From contig NZ_LXKN01000016.1 of NCBI RefSeq assembly GCF_001692325.1, forward strand, positions 36,592 to 100,591: a stretch of DNA of 64,000 nucleotides, written 5' to 3'. The notes under the pieces were generated by a model, which was not told where the DNA came from, made no database searches, and saw only the letters and a program-made list of their open reading frames with translations. Positions 16,375-25,482 of this stretch are shown in pieces. The stretch is from Rhizobium sp. AC27/96 (lineage in GTDB: Bacteria > Pseudomonadota > Alphaproteobacteria > Rhizobiales > Rhizobiaceae). A program made the position numbers and the translations under genes. Numbering within the stretch: position 1 is the first letter of the stretch; each line of letters begins with the position of its first letter.

Positions 16375-19300
16375 ATGAATATCATCTCGCATCCTCACAC
16401 CGTTTCCACCTCTCCGCGTCTTGAGACCAAAACCCGCGCTGACGCACTTATAGGTGCTGCCGGTCGAATCACGTCGCTTCTGGAGCAAGGTAAAGTCGTC
16501 ACCACAGGCGACCTGCGACAGATCATGATCGAGGCCCTCCGCGGCAGCGACGCCGAGGGCCTCTGGCTCTGGAAAGACGCCTACGAGGCGACCGAGGTCG
16601 CTCAGGTCCTGTTTCTCCGCAAGTTCGGCGCGGCGATCATCGCGCGCGTCCATGCGCCGCAGTCGGCGCTTACGATGCTGACGAAGGTGGCAAGGCTCGT
16701 GCCGACCCATAGCCGACGCTCCGAGGAGAGCCAGGCGCTGCAGCAACTCTCGACGCCGATGCCACTCGCGTATGTGGCGTCCCGCGCCGCGGGCATCATG
16801 GCCGACGATATCGTTCTCGAGCCGTCTGCCGGAACCGGCCTGCTGGCGATCTTCGCCGAGCTCGCAGACGCGCGTCTGGCGCTCAACGAGTATGCGGTCG
16901 TGCGCCGCTCATTGCTCGAACAGCTCTTCGCCGGTGTCTCGGTCTCGCAGCACGATGCCGCCCATATCGACGACTATCTCGATGATGCTGTCCGGCCGAC
17001 CGTCGTGTTGATGAATCCGCCATTCTCTGCGGTTATTCATGTCGAAGGCCGCGTCGCTGACGCCGCCTGGCGGCATCTGACCTCAGCCTTCGCGCGTCTT
17101 GCGCCCGGTGGCCGGCTTGTTGCGATCACCGGTTCAAGCCTCACCCCCGACAATCCTGCGTGGCGCGACGACTTCGTCCGGCTGCAGGGGCATGGCACGG
17201 TCCTGTTCACCGCGGCGATCGACGGCAGCATCTATGCCCGCCATGGCACGACGACCGAAACGCGCCTTACCGTCATCGACAAAGTTCCGGCAGACGACCC
17301 GAAGAGGCTTGTCGCCTCGAAGGGCGTCGCCTCCGATCTGGAAACGTTGCTTGCCTGGATTGAAGGGCTTTCACCGCGCTTGCCGTCGATGGAGACGAAC
17401 GTCGCTAGCACCCTTCGAACGGTTGCAGTTCGAAAGGGCGCAGGAACTATGCGTTCGCCGGCCGTCACGGCTCCCCTGCATCGCCCAGCCGCCGCCGGTC
17501 AGGTTTCTCACATTCCGACGGTCCGCTCGTTGCCTGTCGATGACGAGATTATCGAGCTCAACTACGAATTGCGGGATGCTGTGGCGAAGGACGAGGCGGG
17601 CGCAGCCGATGGCATCTACGAGCCCTATCGGCTGCAGGCGATCCACATCCGCGGCACCCAGCCTCACCCCGACAGGCTGGTCGAATCCGTGGCCATGGCC
17701 TCGGTCGCGCCCCCGAAGCCAAGCTATCGCCCGCAACTGCCGAAGCGGATCGTCTCCAGCGGCGATCTTTCCGATGCCCAGCTCGAGAGCGTCATCTATG
17801 CCGGCGAAGCTCATTCCGGCTATCTCGCCGGCCATTGGATCGTCGACGCCTCCTTCGACAATCTGAAGGCCGTCGCACCCGACACGGAGCATGCCGTTCG
17901 TTTTCGCCGGGGATGGTTTCTCGGTGATGGCACGGGCGCGGGAAAAGGCCGCCAGGTCGCGGGCATCATTCTCGACAACTGGCTGAAGGGCCGCCGTCGC
18001 CACGTCTGGATTTCCAAGTCAGACAAGCTGATCGAGGACGCGCAGCGCGACTGGAGCGCGCTCGGGCAGGAAAAGCTCTTGGTGACGCCGCTGTCCCGCT
18101 TCCGGCAGGGCAAGCCGGTCAAGCTGGAGGAAGGCATCCTGTTCACGACTTTTGCGACGTTGCGCACCGATGAACGCGAGGGCCGGCGATCGCGCGTGCA
18201 GCAGATCGTCGACTGGCTCGGCGCCGACTTCGATGGTGTTATCGTCTTCGACGAAGGCCATGCCATGGCCAATGCCGCCGGCGGCAAGACCGAGCGCGGC
18301 GACAAGGCGGCATCGCAACAGGGCAGGGCGGGTCTTCGCCTGCAGCGCGCCCTGCCGAGCGCCCGCGTCGTCTATGTCTCGGCGACCGGCGCATCGGAAG
18401 TCGAATCGCTCGCCTATGCCGAACGGCTCGGTCTCTGGGGCAGCAGCGACTTCCCCTTCCCGACGCGCTCCGAGTTCATTGCCGCGATTGAAGACGGGGG
18501 AGTCGCCGCCATGGAGGTGCTGGCCCGTGACCTCAAGGCGATGGGTCTCTATGCGTCGCGTTCACTCTCCTTCGAGGGTGTCGAATACGAAATCCTCGAA
18601 CACGAGCTCACCGAGGAACAGGTGCGCATCTACGATTCCTATGCTGAGGCGTTCCAGGTGATCCACAACCATCTGGACGCTGCCATGGAGGCCTCGGGCA
18701 TCACTGGTGCGACCAGCGCGGCCGGCAAATCCGTCACGCTGAACAAAAATGCCAAGGCTGCTGCGCGTTCAGCCTTCGAAAGCTCCAAGCAGCGCTTCTT
18801 CAATCATCTCCTGACCTCGATGAAGACGCCGGCTCTTCTCAGAACGACTGCAGCAGACCTGGAGGACGGACATGCGGCCATCGTCCAGCTCGTTTCAACC
18901 GGGGCAGCGCTGACCGAGCGCCGGCTGGCACAGATCCCGACCGAGGAATGGGGCGATCTGCAGGTCGACGTGACGCCGCGGGAATATGTCATCGACTACC
19001 TGATGCACTCCTTCCCCGTGCAGCTCTTCGAGGAATTTTCCGACGCTGACGGCAATCTCAGCTCCCGGCCCGTGCACGACGCCGACGGCAACCCTGTGAT
19101 CTGCCGCGAGGCAGAACGGCGCCGGGACGAGCTCGTCGAAACGTTGGGCAGCCTGCCGGCGATCCCGACCGCTCTTGATCAGATCGTCCAGCACTTCGGA
19201 ACGAGCCAGGTCGCCGAGATCACCGGTCGCTCCCGCCGCATCGTCCGCCGCGAGGACAGCAGCTCTATTGGCCGCTATGCCGTGCAGAACCGGCCGGGCA

Positions 19301-20793
19301 GCGCCAATCTCGACGAGGCTCGCGCCTTCATGGATGACGAGAAAGGCATTCTTGTCTTCAGCGACGCCGGCGGGACCGGTAGATCCTACCATGCGGATCT
19401 TGCCGCCAAGAACAAGCGCCTGCGTCTTCACAATCTTCTCGAAGCGGGATGGCGCGCCGACGTGGCGATCCAGGGTCTCGGGCGCAGCCATCGCACCAAT
19501 CAGAAACAGCCGCCGCGCTTCCGGATGATCGCCACCAACGTCAAGGCAGAGCGGCGCTTTCTGTCGACCATTGCCCGGCGTCTCGACACGCTTGGCGCCA
19601 TCACCCGGGGCCAGCGCCAAACCGGCGGGCAGGGGATGTTCCGCAGCGAAGACAATCTCGAATCCCAATATGCCCGCGACGCGCTGCGGCAGTTCTATGG
19701 GTTGCTGCAGGCCGGCAGGATTGAAGGCTGCTCGCTTGACAGGTTCGAGAGCATCACCGGCCTGTCGCTGACGTCGGAAGAGGGCGGGCTGAAGAATGAG
19801 TTGCCGCCCATCCAGACATTCCTCAATCGCATGCTGGCGCTGACCATCGCGATGCAGAACGTGCTGTTCGAGGCCTTCGAGCAGTTGCTAGCCGCGTGCA
19901 TCGAAGGGGCGATCGCCGCCGGGATCTACGACAAGGGCCTGGAGACGATCGCCGCCGACAGCATGACGGTCACTGAGCGCCGGCTGATCTATACACATCC
20001 GGTCACCGGCGCGCAGTCGCACCTGCTGACGATCGAGCGGAGGGATCGCAATGCGCCGATGCTGCTTCATGATGTGCTGACTCTCTTCAGGCAGGATCCA
20101 CGCGCCAAGCTGATGATCAACGGCAAGTCGGGCCGGCCAGCGGTGATGGTGCCGACCCGCTCGATCATGCTGGACGACGGTTCTGTTCAGGCGCGCGTCT
20201 CACTGATCCGGCCGATGGACGAGCTGCGCTTCGAAGTCCGGCAGCTCGAAGAGACGTCCTGGGAGGGGGCTGACGAACAGGTCTTCGCCCTTGCCTGGGA
20301 GGCCGAAGTCGCGGCCGTGCCGGAATTCTCGACATCGGTAATGCATATCGTCAGCGGACTGCTCCTGCCGATCTGGAAACTGCTGCCGCAGGATTTCTGC
20401 CGCGTGCGGCGCCTGCAGACGGATGACGGTGAGCGCATCGTCGGCCGTGTCGTCGCGCCGGATCGTTTGGCCGGCCTTTGCCGCAACTTCGGGATCGACC
20501 AGACCATGGTGATCGCCCCGGAGCAAGCATGGGCGGCACTGATCGACGGATCCTCGTTCATCGGTCTTGCCGGCGACATGACGCTCCGCCGGGTGCGTGT
20601 GATGAACGAGTACCGCGTCGAGCTCATCGGCTTCATCGACGGCATGCGTGACTGGCTGCGGTCGGTCGGCCTGTTCTCCGAGATGATCAGTTGGAAGCTG
20701 CGTTTCTTCGTGCCGATCACTGACGAGGGGCCGGGCATTCTGTCGAAGCTGATGCAGCGTCACCGCCTCATCGACATTGCGCGCCGGTCGTAA
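16375..20793 (+). CDS. Giant methyltransferase-helicase protein of the Strawberry-notch type
   Basis: A 1,472-residue fusion. Residues about 148-155 (LEPSAGTG) are a SAM-binding motif I and MNPPF (213-217) is the catalytic motif of N6-adenine methyltransferases. A superfamily 2 helicase follows: Walker A GDGTGAGKGR (about 517), DEGH box VIVFDEGHAM (about 622-631), SAT motif (about 669) and motif VI GLGRSHRTNQ (about 1034). The Strawberry-notch-like C-terminal part extends to the end. It could modify DNA and translocate along it; on plasmids and phages such proteins are suspected anti-restriction or DNA-metabolism factors, which is not proven. GGAG precedes the ATG. The next gene starts 13 bases on, so they form an operon. 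Confidence 0.9.
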   Translation: MNIISHPHTVSTSPRLETKTRADALIGAAGRITSLLEQGKVVTTGDLRQIMIEALRGSDAEGLWLWKDAYEATEVAQVLFLRKFGAAIIARVHAPQSALTMLTKVARLVPTHSRRSEESQALQQLSTPMPLAYVASRAAGIMADDIVLEPSAGTGLLAIFAELADARLALNEYAVVRRSLLEQLFAGVSVSQHDAAHIDDYLDDAVRPTVVLMNPPFSAVIHVEGRVADAAWRHLTSAFARLAPGGRLVAITGSSLTPDNPAWRDDFVRLQGHGTVLFTAAIDGSIYARHGTTTETRLTVIDKVPADDPKRLVASKGVASDLETLLAWIEGLSPRLPSMETNVASTLRTVAVRKGAGTMRSPAVTAPLHRPAAAGQVSHIPTVRSLPVDDEIIELNYELRDAVAKDEAGAADGIYEPYRLQAIHIRGTQPHPDRLVESVAMASVAPPKPSYRPQLPKRIVSSGDLSDAQLESVIYAGEAHSGYLAGHWIVDASFDNLKAVAPDTEHAVRFRRGWFLGDGTGAGKGRQVAGIILDNWLKGRRRHVWISKSDKLIEDAQRDWSALGQEKLLVTPLSRFRQGKPVKLEEGILFTTFATLRTDEREGRRSRVQQIVDWLGADFDGVIVFDEGHAMANAAGGKTERGDKAASQQGRAGLRLQRALPSARVVYVSATGASEVESLAYAERLGLWGSSDFPFPTRSEFIAAIEDGGVAAMEVLARDLKAMGLYASRSLSFEGVEYEILEHELTEEQVRIYDSYAEAFQVIHNHLDAAMEASGITGATSAAGKSVTLNKNAKAAARSAFESSKQRFFNHLLTSMKTPALLRTTAADLEDGHAAIVQLVSTGAALTERRLAQIPTEEWGDLQVDVTPREYVIDYLMHSFPVQLFEEFSDADGNLSSRPVHDADGNPVICREAERRRDELVETLGSLPAIPTALDQIVQHFGTSQVAEITGRSRRIVRREDSSSIGRYAVQNRPGSANLDEARAFMDDEKGILVFSDAGGTGRSYHADLAAKNKRLRLHNLLEAGWRADVAIQGLGRSHRTNQKQPPRFRMIATNVKAERRFLSTIARRLDTLGAITRGQRQTGGQGMFRSEDNLESQYARDALRQFYGLLQAGRIEGCSLDRFESITGLSLTSEEGGLKNELPPIQTFLNRMLALTIAMQNVLFEAFEQLLAACIEGAIAAGIYDKGLETIAADSMTVTERRLIYTHPVTGAQSHLLTIERRDRNAPMLLHDVLTLFRQDPRAKLMINGKSGRPAVMVPTRSIMLDDGSVQARVSLIRPMDELRFEVRQLEETSWEGADEQVFALAWEAEVAAVPEFSTSVMHIVSGLLLPIWKLLPQDFCRVRRLQTDDGERIVGRVVAPDRLAGLCRNFGIDQTMVIAPEQAWAALIDGSSFIGLAGDMTLRRVRVMNEYRVELIGFIDGMRDWLRSVGLFSEMISWKLRFFVPITDEGPGILSKLMQRHRLIDIARRS

Positions 20794-20805
20794 CGGAGGC
20801 CTGCC

Positions 20806-21855
20806 ATGCTTTCCGCCTCCGATCTGGCGGACCGTCTCGCGCAAAACGCCGAGTCGGTCTGCCGCCACTATCTCTCCGCCGGCCGCCGGGCCGGCAATTA
20901 CTGGCTCGTCGGCGACGTCGCCAACAACAAGGGCCGGTCTCTTTACGTGCATCTGATCGGCCCGCGCGCCGGCCGCTGGACGGACGCGGCGACCGGCCAG
21001 TTCGGCGATCTGCTCGATCTTGTCCGCGAGACCTGTGGCCTCGTCGATTTCCGCGACGTTGCCGAGGAGGCGCGTCATTTTCTCAGTCTGCCCCACCCCG
21101 AACCGGTGTCGGCCCGCAGGACCCGCGGCGGTGATGCCTCTCCGGTCGAGCGGCCGACGGCTGAACGGGCACGGCGGCTGTTTCGAATGACGCAGCCGTT
21201 GGCGGGTACGCTCGCAGACACCTATCTGCGTGAACGTGGTATTCTGCGGGCATCCACCCATGGCGCGCTCCGTTTCCACCCGTCCTGCTACTATCGCGAT
21301 CTCGTGACGGGCCGGACGACCAGTTATCCGGCATTGGTCGCAGCCGTGACGGACGCCGCCGGAGCGATCACCGGCGTCCACCGCACCTATTTGTCCTCGG
21401 GGCTCGACCCGGATGGGGTCGGCAAGGCCAAGTTGGACGATCCCCGCCGCGCGCTGGGCGGGCTGCTCGGCAATGGCGTTCGCTTCCGCTTTCCGGTAAA
21501 TGCGCCTGTGCCGGTCCTGGCGGCGGGCGAAGGCCTCGAAACCATGCTGTCGCTCTCGCATGTGCTGCCCGGCATGCCGATGGCGGCGGCGCTCACGGCC
21601 AATCACCTCGCTGCCTTCCGCTTCCCGCCCGGATGCCTGCGCATCTATATCGCGGCCGACGCTGATGCGGCGGGCCGGCATGGGATCGAGGGATTGAGCA
21701 GACGGGCTCAGGAGTGCGGGGTCCTGCCGCTGGTGCTGTCGCCCGAACTTGGCGACTTCAACGAGGATCTGCGCTGGCTGGGTCCCGACCGGCTGACCGC
21801 CAGCCTGCGGGCTCAACTCACCCCGGAAGACGCGATGGCTTATCTGCCCGCATGA
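20806..21855 (+). CDS. Toprim-domain (primase-like) protein
   Basis: A 349-residue protein. The C-terminal Toprim domain shows AAGEGLETMLSL (the Glu motif, about 244-255) and YIAADADAAGRHG (the DxD motif, about 281-293). The N-terminal region (NNKGRSLYVHLIGPRAGRWTDAATGQFGDLLDLV) resembles the DNA-binding lead of plasmid DnaG-like primases. It lies 13 bases after the methyltransferase-helicase gene and probably works with it in plasmid DNA metabolism. The exact substrate is unknown. Confidence 0.85.
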   Translation: MLSASDLADRLAQNAESVCRHYLSAGRRAGNYWLVGDVANNKGRSLYVHLIGPRAGRWTDAATGQFGDLLDLVRETCGLVDFRDVAEEARHFLSLPHPEPVSARRTRGGDASPVERPTAERARRLFRMTQPLAGTLADTYLRERGILRASTHGALRFHPSCYYRDLVTGRTTSYPALVAAVTDAAGAITGVHRTYLSSGLDPDGVGKAKLDDPRRALGGLLGNGVRFRFPVNAPVPVLAAGEGLETMLSLSHVLPGMPMAAALTANHLAAFRFPPGCLRIYIAADADAAGRHGIEGLSRRAQECGVLPLVLSPELGDFNEDLRWLGPDRLTASLRAQLTPEDAMAYLPA

Positions 21856-22172
21856 GGCCGGAAGGGGCCGGTGGGCGGGGCCGGCGGCTTTGGTGAAGCA
21901 CGGTCCGAGGATGCCTCCTGGGTGGGCGCGCCCGCGGGCCTGCCGAGAGGCGACCCTTACCACGCGGGCCTCCGGGCCTTCAGCGGGTCAGTCGGGTTTC
22001 TTCCCCTGCCGGTCGCAGGGCGACTCGGCATTCCTCGCGAAGCAAGAAACCCTTCTTCCGCCGCCCGGCGCTTCGCTGGGCCGCTGCGCTTTGCTTGCGG
22101 TTCCGGCCTCGGCCCGCGTGACCGGGTTGCCGTCAGGCCGCGAGAGGCGCGGCCCAGCGAACGGAGATCATC
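21856..22172. other. Intergenic region before the DUF2493 gene
   Basis: 317 GC-rich bases with no supported gene. Ends in AACGGAGATCATC, giving the ribosome-binding site of the 22173 start. No clear terminator or repeat was seen. Confidence 0.5.
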
Positions 22173-23114
22173 ATGAACCTGATCCTTAACCCCGACGATA
22201 CCTTCGAGCCCCACCACGCTTCGTCTCCCACCGACCGCTTCATCTATGAGATGCAGGTCTTCGGCTATCGCCCCTTCCAGGACGAGCCCGATCCACGGCC
22301 ATTGCCGGAGGAGCCGCAAGTCCAGTCGGCCATCACCGCGATCTTCGACGGCTTCACCGAAATGCTCGGCGACACCCGGCTGGAGCCCGATCTCGAAGAC
22401 CTGTTCTGGTCGATCCCCAACCTCTTCCATCGCGCCGGCGAGCGCATCCAGCGCGAACTCGACCGCAACGAGGAGGCGCAGCGTACCGGCCAGCGCGCGC
22501 AGGACGGCTCGGAGGTGAAGAGCGTCGAACTCGAACGCCTCATTGCCGAAGGCATCACGCTCTTGGAGCGCCGTAACGCGTTCGAGTTCATGCGCGACTA
22601 TTCGGCCGACCTGTTCGAGGCACAGACCGGTTCGTCCTGGCGTCCGCGCACCGGCTCCAAGGTCAACCACGCCAACATGACGGCGGCGATGATCGATAGC
22701 AGAGATTTCCTGTCCGCCCGTCGCCGCGCCGAGACCGAGGTGCTGATCCCGGCCGGCACCAAGATCGCGTTTTCTGGCGGTATGGACTATAACGACCACG
22801 AACTGATCTGGGCGAAGCTCGACCAGGCGCATGCCAAGCACCCTGATATGGTGCTGCTGCACGGCGGCTCTCCGAAGGGCGCCGAGCGCATCGCCGCCTG
22901 CTGGGCCGAGGCCCGCAAGGTGACGCAGATCACCTTCAAGCCGAACTGGACGAAACACGCCAAGGCCGCGCCCTTCCGGCGAAACGACGACATGCTCTCC
23001 GTCATGCCGGCTGGCGTCATCGTGTTTCCCGGCTCGGGTATATCAGGCAACCTCGCCGACAAGGCACGTCGCCTTGGTATCCCGGTCTGGCAGAAGACAG
23101 GAGACGGCGCGTGA
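22173..23114 (+). CDS. DUF2493 (YspA/SLOG-like) domain protein
   Basis: A 313-residue protein. The C-terminal 115 residues form a DUF2493 domain of the SLOG (nucleotide-derivative-binding Rossmann) superfamily: IAFSGGMDYNDHELIW, then LLHGGSPKGAERIAACWA and GVIVFPGSGISGNLADKAR. The N-terminal 195 residues are helical and acidic and not recognised. SLOG domains bind or process nucleotide-like ligands and are frequent in conflict systems; the ligand here is unknown. CGGAG precedes the ATG. The toxin-antitoxin pair follows directly. Confidence 0.85.
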   Translation: MNLILNPDDTFEPHHASSPTDRFIYEMQVFGYRPFQDEPDPRPLPEEPQVQSAITAIFDGFTEMLGDTRLEPDLEDLFWSIPNLFHRAGERIQRELDRNEEAQRTGQRAQDGSEVKSVELERLIAEGITLLERRNAFEFMRDYSADLFEAQTGSSWRPRTGSKVNHANMTAAMIDSRDFLSARRRAETEVLIPAGTKIAFSGGMDYNDHELIWAKLDQAHAKHPDMVLLHGGSPKGAERIAACWAEARKVTQITFKPNWTKHAKAAPFRRNDDMLSVMPAGVIVFPGSGISGNLADKARRLGIPVWQKTGDGA

Positions 23115-23177
23115 GCGCCATTTCTTGAAAATATGGAAAACATGGAGTATATGGAAACCGAAGCGGAGACCATATCG

Positions 23178-23438
23178 ATGAAGCAGTTCACGACAGGCGA
23201 TCTCAACAAACAAGTCGGCGACGTCACCGATGCGGCAAGCCGCGAGCCGGTCGTTCTCACCCGTCACAACAAGCCGCGTTTTGTGCTGATGAGCTACGAG
23301 CATTATGAGCGCATGCGCACCGGTGGCGATCCGCGCCGTGCCTATCATATCTCTGAAATGCCCAACGAGCATGTCGCACTGTTCGACGAGGCGCTCGATC
23401 GGTTGGCGCGCGGCGAAGGCTACGACGATGAGCCGTGA
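23178..23438 (+). CDS. Phd/YefM-like antitoxin
   Basis: An 86-residue type II antitoxin. The N-terminal pattern MKQFTTGDLNKQVGDVTDAA...REPVVLTRHNKPRFVLMSYEHYE is the Phd/YefM DNA-binding domain; the acidic C-terminus would bind the toxin. GGAG lies 9 bases before the ATG at 23178. An alternative start at 23133 would add MENMEYMETEAETIS, encoded by three 9-bp direct repeats of ATGGA; those repeats may instead be an autoregulatory operator. The stop overlaps the toxin start by 11 bases, so the two are translationally coupled. Confidence 0.8.
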   Translation: MKQFTTGDLNKQVGDVTDAASREPVVLTRHNKPRFVLMSYEHYERMRTGGDPRRAYHISEMPNEHVALFDEALDRLARGEGYDDEP

Positions 23439-23847
23439 ATTCCGCCCCGGTGAGGTCATCTCCTATCCCTATCTCTGGGCATGGCAGCAGCAGCGCGGCG
23501 AGACCGAGGGGCGCAAGCAGCGCCCGGTCTGCGTCGTCATCGCGATCCGTGGCACTAGCGACGGAAACACGCATCTGGCGCTTCTGGCCATCACCACCCA
23601 GCCGCCGCAGGCAGGCCGGAGCGCTCTCGAAATCCCTGATATCGAGCGCAAGCGCGCCGGCCTTGGCGACTTGAAGCAGAGCTGGATCATGGTCGACGAG
23701 TACAACTACGATATCGTCGAGCGCTCCTGGTACATCGAGCCCGATCAGGACATCCTCGGCCGCTTCAGCAAGTCCTTCATGGTGAAGATTGCCGGCATGT
23801 TCGCTGAGGCGCGGAGCCGATCCGGCCGAGTCAACCGCCTCGATTGA
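23428..23847 (+). CDS. PemK/MazF-like toxin (putative)
   Basis: A 139-residue protein starting MSREFRPGEVISYPYLW inside the antitoxin's last codons. The early PGEVISY segment, the RKQRPVCVVIAI strand and the later LALLAITTQP and QSWIMVDEYN blocks recall the PemK/MazF fold of mRNA interferases. Position after a Phd-like antitoxin supports a toxin role. The sequence is divergent and activity is not certain. Confidence 0.6.
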   Translation: MSREFRPGEVISYPYLWAWQQQRGETEGRKQRPVCVVIAIRGTSDGNTHLALLAITTQPPQAGRSALEIPDIERKRAGLGDLKQSWIMVDEYNYDIVERSWYIEPDQDILGRFSKSFMVKIAGMFAEARSRSGRVNRLD

Positions 23848-24426
23848 GGCGTGCCGGCATCCCGGGTGTGTCTTCCGCCGTTGGGTATCGCTGGCGCGCC
23901 GTCGATGCTCAATGCCGACCCTGGCAGCGTCGGCTGGCAGGCTGCCGGCCGTTCTCGACCGATCTTGGCACCTCTCCATCACCGGACGCCGGAGCAACGC
24001 CCCGAAATCATGCCCGGTCACCCACAAGAGCTTCAGTGCAACTGAAGTCCCGTCAGGGTGGATGGCAATTCGAATGCAGCGTTGACCGAAGCGGTCTGTG
24101 CAGACGGCGATAGGCTAGGTCGGGCGGATCAGACGCATCTAGTTCAGCCCATTGACAGCGAGAGTGCATTGACCTGAACGCCGGCAATGCCCGACACGAG
24201 CGCTGCACGTCCGGCGGGCCGCAAACCGGTCGCCACGACAGGACTCCCGCCGACGTCGCACTCAGAGACCATTCCCGTTCTTCATGTCGCCTTTCTAAGG
24301 GACCGGCCGCGACCAGCGTCAACCCGCAAGGGGTTCCCCTGCGCTGCGCTCCGGTGACGCCTGCGGCGCGGCCCCTTCTTCGGGCGCCATCGGGAATGGT
24401 CCCGATGCAACGAAGGAGACACCACC
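23848..24426. other. Intergenic region before the DUF736 gene
   Basis: About 580 bases without a supported gene; short frames on both strands lack ribosome-binding sites. The final segment contains GC-rich short inverted repeats and a GAAGGAG ribosome-binding site for the 24427 gene. Confidence 0.5.
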
Positions 24427-24750
24427 ATGGCTACCACGATCGCAACCCTCACCGAAAAGACCGACGGCACACTCGAAGGCATCTTCGCCACCATCCGCGT
24501 CAACGCCCCGATCGCCCTCGTCCCGAACGCCAACAAGGCGAGCGAGGAAGCCCCGGACTACCGCATCATCCACCGCAAGACCGGCTTCGAGATCGGCGCA
24601 GGCTGGAACCGCATCTCCCGCCAGACCGGCGAGGAGTACATCTCTACGAAGCTCGAAGCACCCGAAATCGGCGTGATCTTCGGCAACGTCGCCCCCGCCC
24701 CCGGTGGCGAGCCCGGCAAGAAGGTCATCCTCTGGAACAGCCCGGCCTGA
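24427..24750 (+). CDS. DUF736 family protein
   Basis: A 107-residue protein with the typical DUF736 outline: a short N-terminal beta segment (TEKTDGTLEGIFATI), APDYRIIHRKTGFEIGAGW in the middle and YISTKLEAPE near the end. Small DUF736 proteins are abundant on alphaproteobacterial plasmids and integrative elements, often close to conjugation genes; their function is unknown. GAAGGAG lies upstream of the ATG. A perfect 10-bp hairpin separates it from the next gene. Confidence 0.88.
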   Translation: MATTIATLTEKTDGTLEGIFATIRVNAPIALVPNANKASEEAPDYRIIHRKTGFEIGAGWNRISRQTGEEYISTKLEAPEIGVIFGNVAPAPGGEPGKKVILWNSPA

Positions 24751-24758
24751 ACCGGACC

Positions 24759-24782
24759 GCCGGCCCCGAAATCGGGGCCGGC
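24759..24782 (+). terminator. Perfect 10-bp hairpin between the DUF736 gene and the next gene
   Basis: GCCGGCCCCG, loop AAAT, CGGGGCCGGC. There is no U-tract, so it may pause transcription, stabilise the DUF736 mRNA or attenuate the downstream gene, whose ribosome-binding site begins 13 bases later. Confidence 0.6.
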
Positions 24783-24806
24783 GTCCTCATTCCAAAGGAG
24801 GCCGCC

Positions 24807-25139
24807 ATGAGCCGCTACACGATCACTGTCACCCGAACCGCATCCCGCCACGCTGACCCGGATGCCACTATCGGCTACGACCGCCCGCTTCAGACGTTCT
24901 TCCTCCAAGCATTTCCGGACGCGGATGGCGAGGATCTTGAACTCTGGCTGGGCAGGGAGTTCCGGGAGTTCGAAACACTGTCGCAACTGAGGACCGCGGC
25001 AATCGCACGCGGTTTCGACTTCATACCCTTGGCGTCCGGCATTCTTCACAAGCTGCTGGACGACCATGCCCGCGAAGCGCATCACGCGGTCAGCGACACG
25101 ATCATCCAGGATCTCCTTGAGCGGACGTCCGCGCGCTGA
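24807..25139 (+). CDS. Small conserved plasmid protein, unknown function
   Basis: A 110-residue protein starting MSRYTITVTRTASRH after a strong AAAGGAGG ribosome-binding site. Acidic middle (DADGEDLELWLGREFREFETL) and a helical C-terminus. I do not recognise a domain. It is probably in one transcription unit with DUF736, separated by the hairpin, and is followed by a terminator. Confidence 0.65.
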   Translation: MSRYTITVTRTASRHADPDATIGYDRPLQTFFLQAFPDADGEDLELWLGREFREFETLSQLRTAAIARGFDFIPLASGILHKLLDDHAREAHHAVSDTIIQDLLERTSAR

Positions 25140-25158
25140 TGCAAATTCAGAACGGAAA

Positions 25159-25189
25159 TAGCCCGGCACGGCGCCGGACTATTTTTTTG
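25159..25189 (+). terminator. Rho-independent terminator
   Basis: TAGCCCGGC...GCCGGACTA hairpin (one C-A mismatch) followed by seven Ts; it ends transcription of the 24427-25139 unit, which converges on the HU gene. Confidence 0.75.
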
Positions 25190-25203
25190 CTTGTCTGGCA
25201 AGA

Positions 25204-25482
25204 TTACTTGTTCAGCGCATCCTTGAGAGCCTTGGCTGGCGTGAACGCCAGTTTTTTCGCGGCGGCAACCTTGATCGTCGCGCCAGTCGCGGGATTGCGA
25301 GCCTCGCGCTCCGGCGTTTCTTTGACTTTAAACTTGCCGAAGCCGGGGAGGGAGGTCTCGTTGCCGGCCACCGCCGCCGCGGTGATCGAGGCGATGACCG
25401 CCTCGACGATGGCTTTTCCCTGAACCTTTGTAAGGCGGTGCTCGCCTGCAATCTTGTCGGCGATTTCATTGGTGGTGGTCAT
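25204..25482 (-). CDS. HU-family nucleoid DNA-binding protein
   Basis: A 92-residue HU protein that bends DNA as a dimer. Visible family marks: EIADKIAGEHRLTKVQGKAIVEAV helices, LPGFGKFKVKE and REARNPATG (the beta-arm leading to the conserved RNP), then IKVAAAKKLAFTPAKALKDALN. The start at 25482 has GGAG 7 bases upstream; a longer frame to 25584 is not needed. A plasmid-borne HU may compact the plasmid or assist replication or the relaxosome. Confidence 0.92.
   Translation of the reverse strand: MTTTNEIADKIAGEHRLTKVQGKAIVEAVIASITAAAVAGNETSLPGFGKFKVKETPEREARNPATGATIKVAAAKKLAFTPAKALKDALNK

Noticed and set aside
20200..21963. A 587-residue open frame on the minus strand
   Set aside because: Antisense to the methyltransferase-helicase and Toprim genes; Arg/His/Gly-rich with no recognisable domain or ribosome-binding site.
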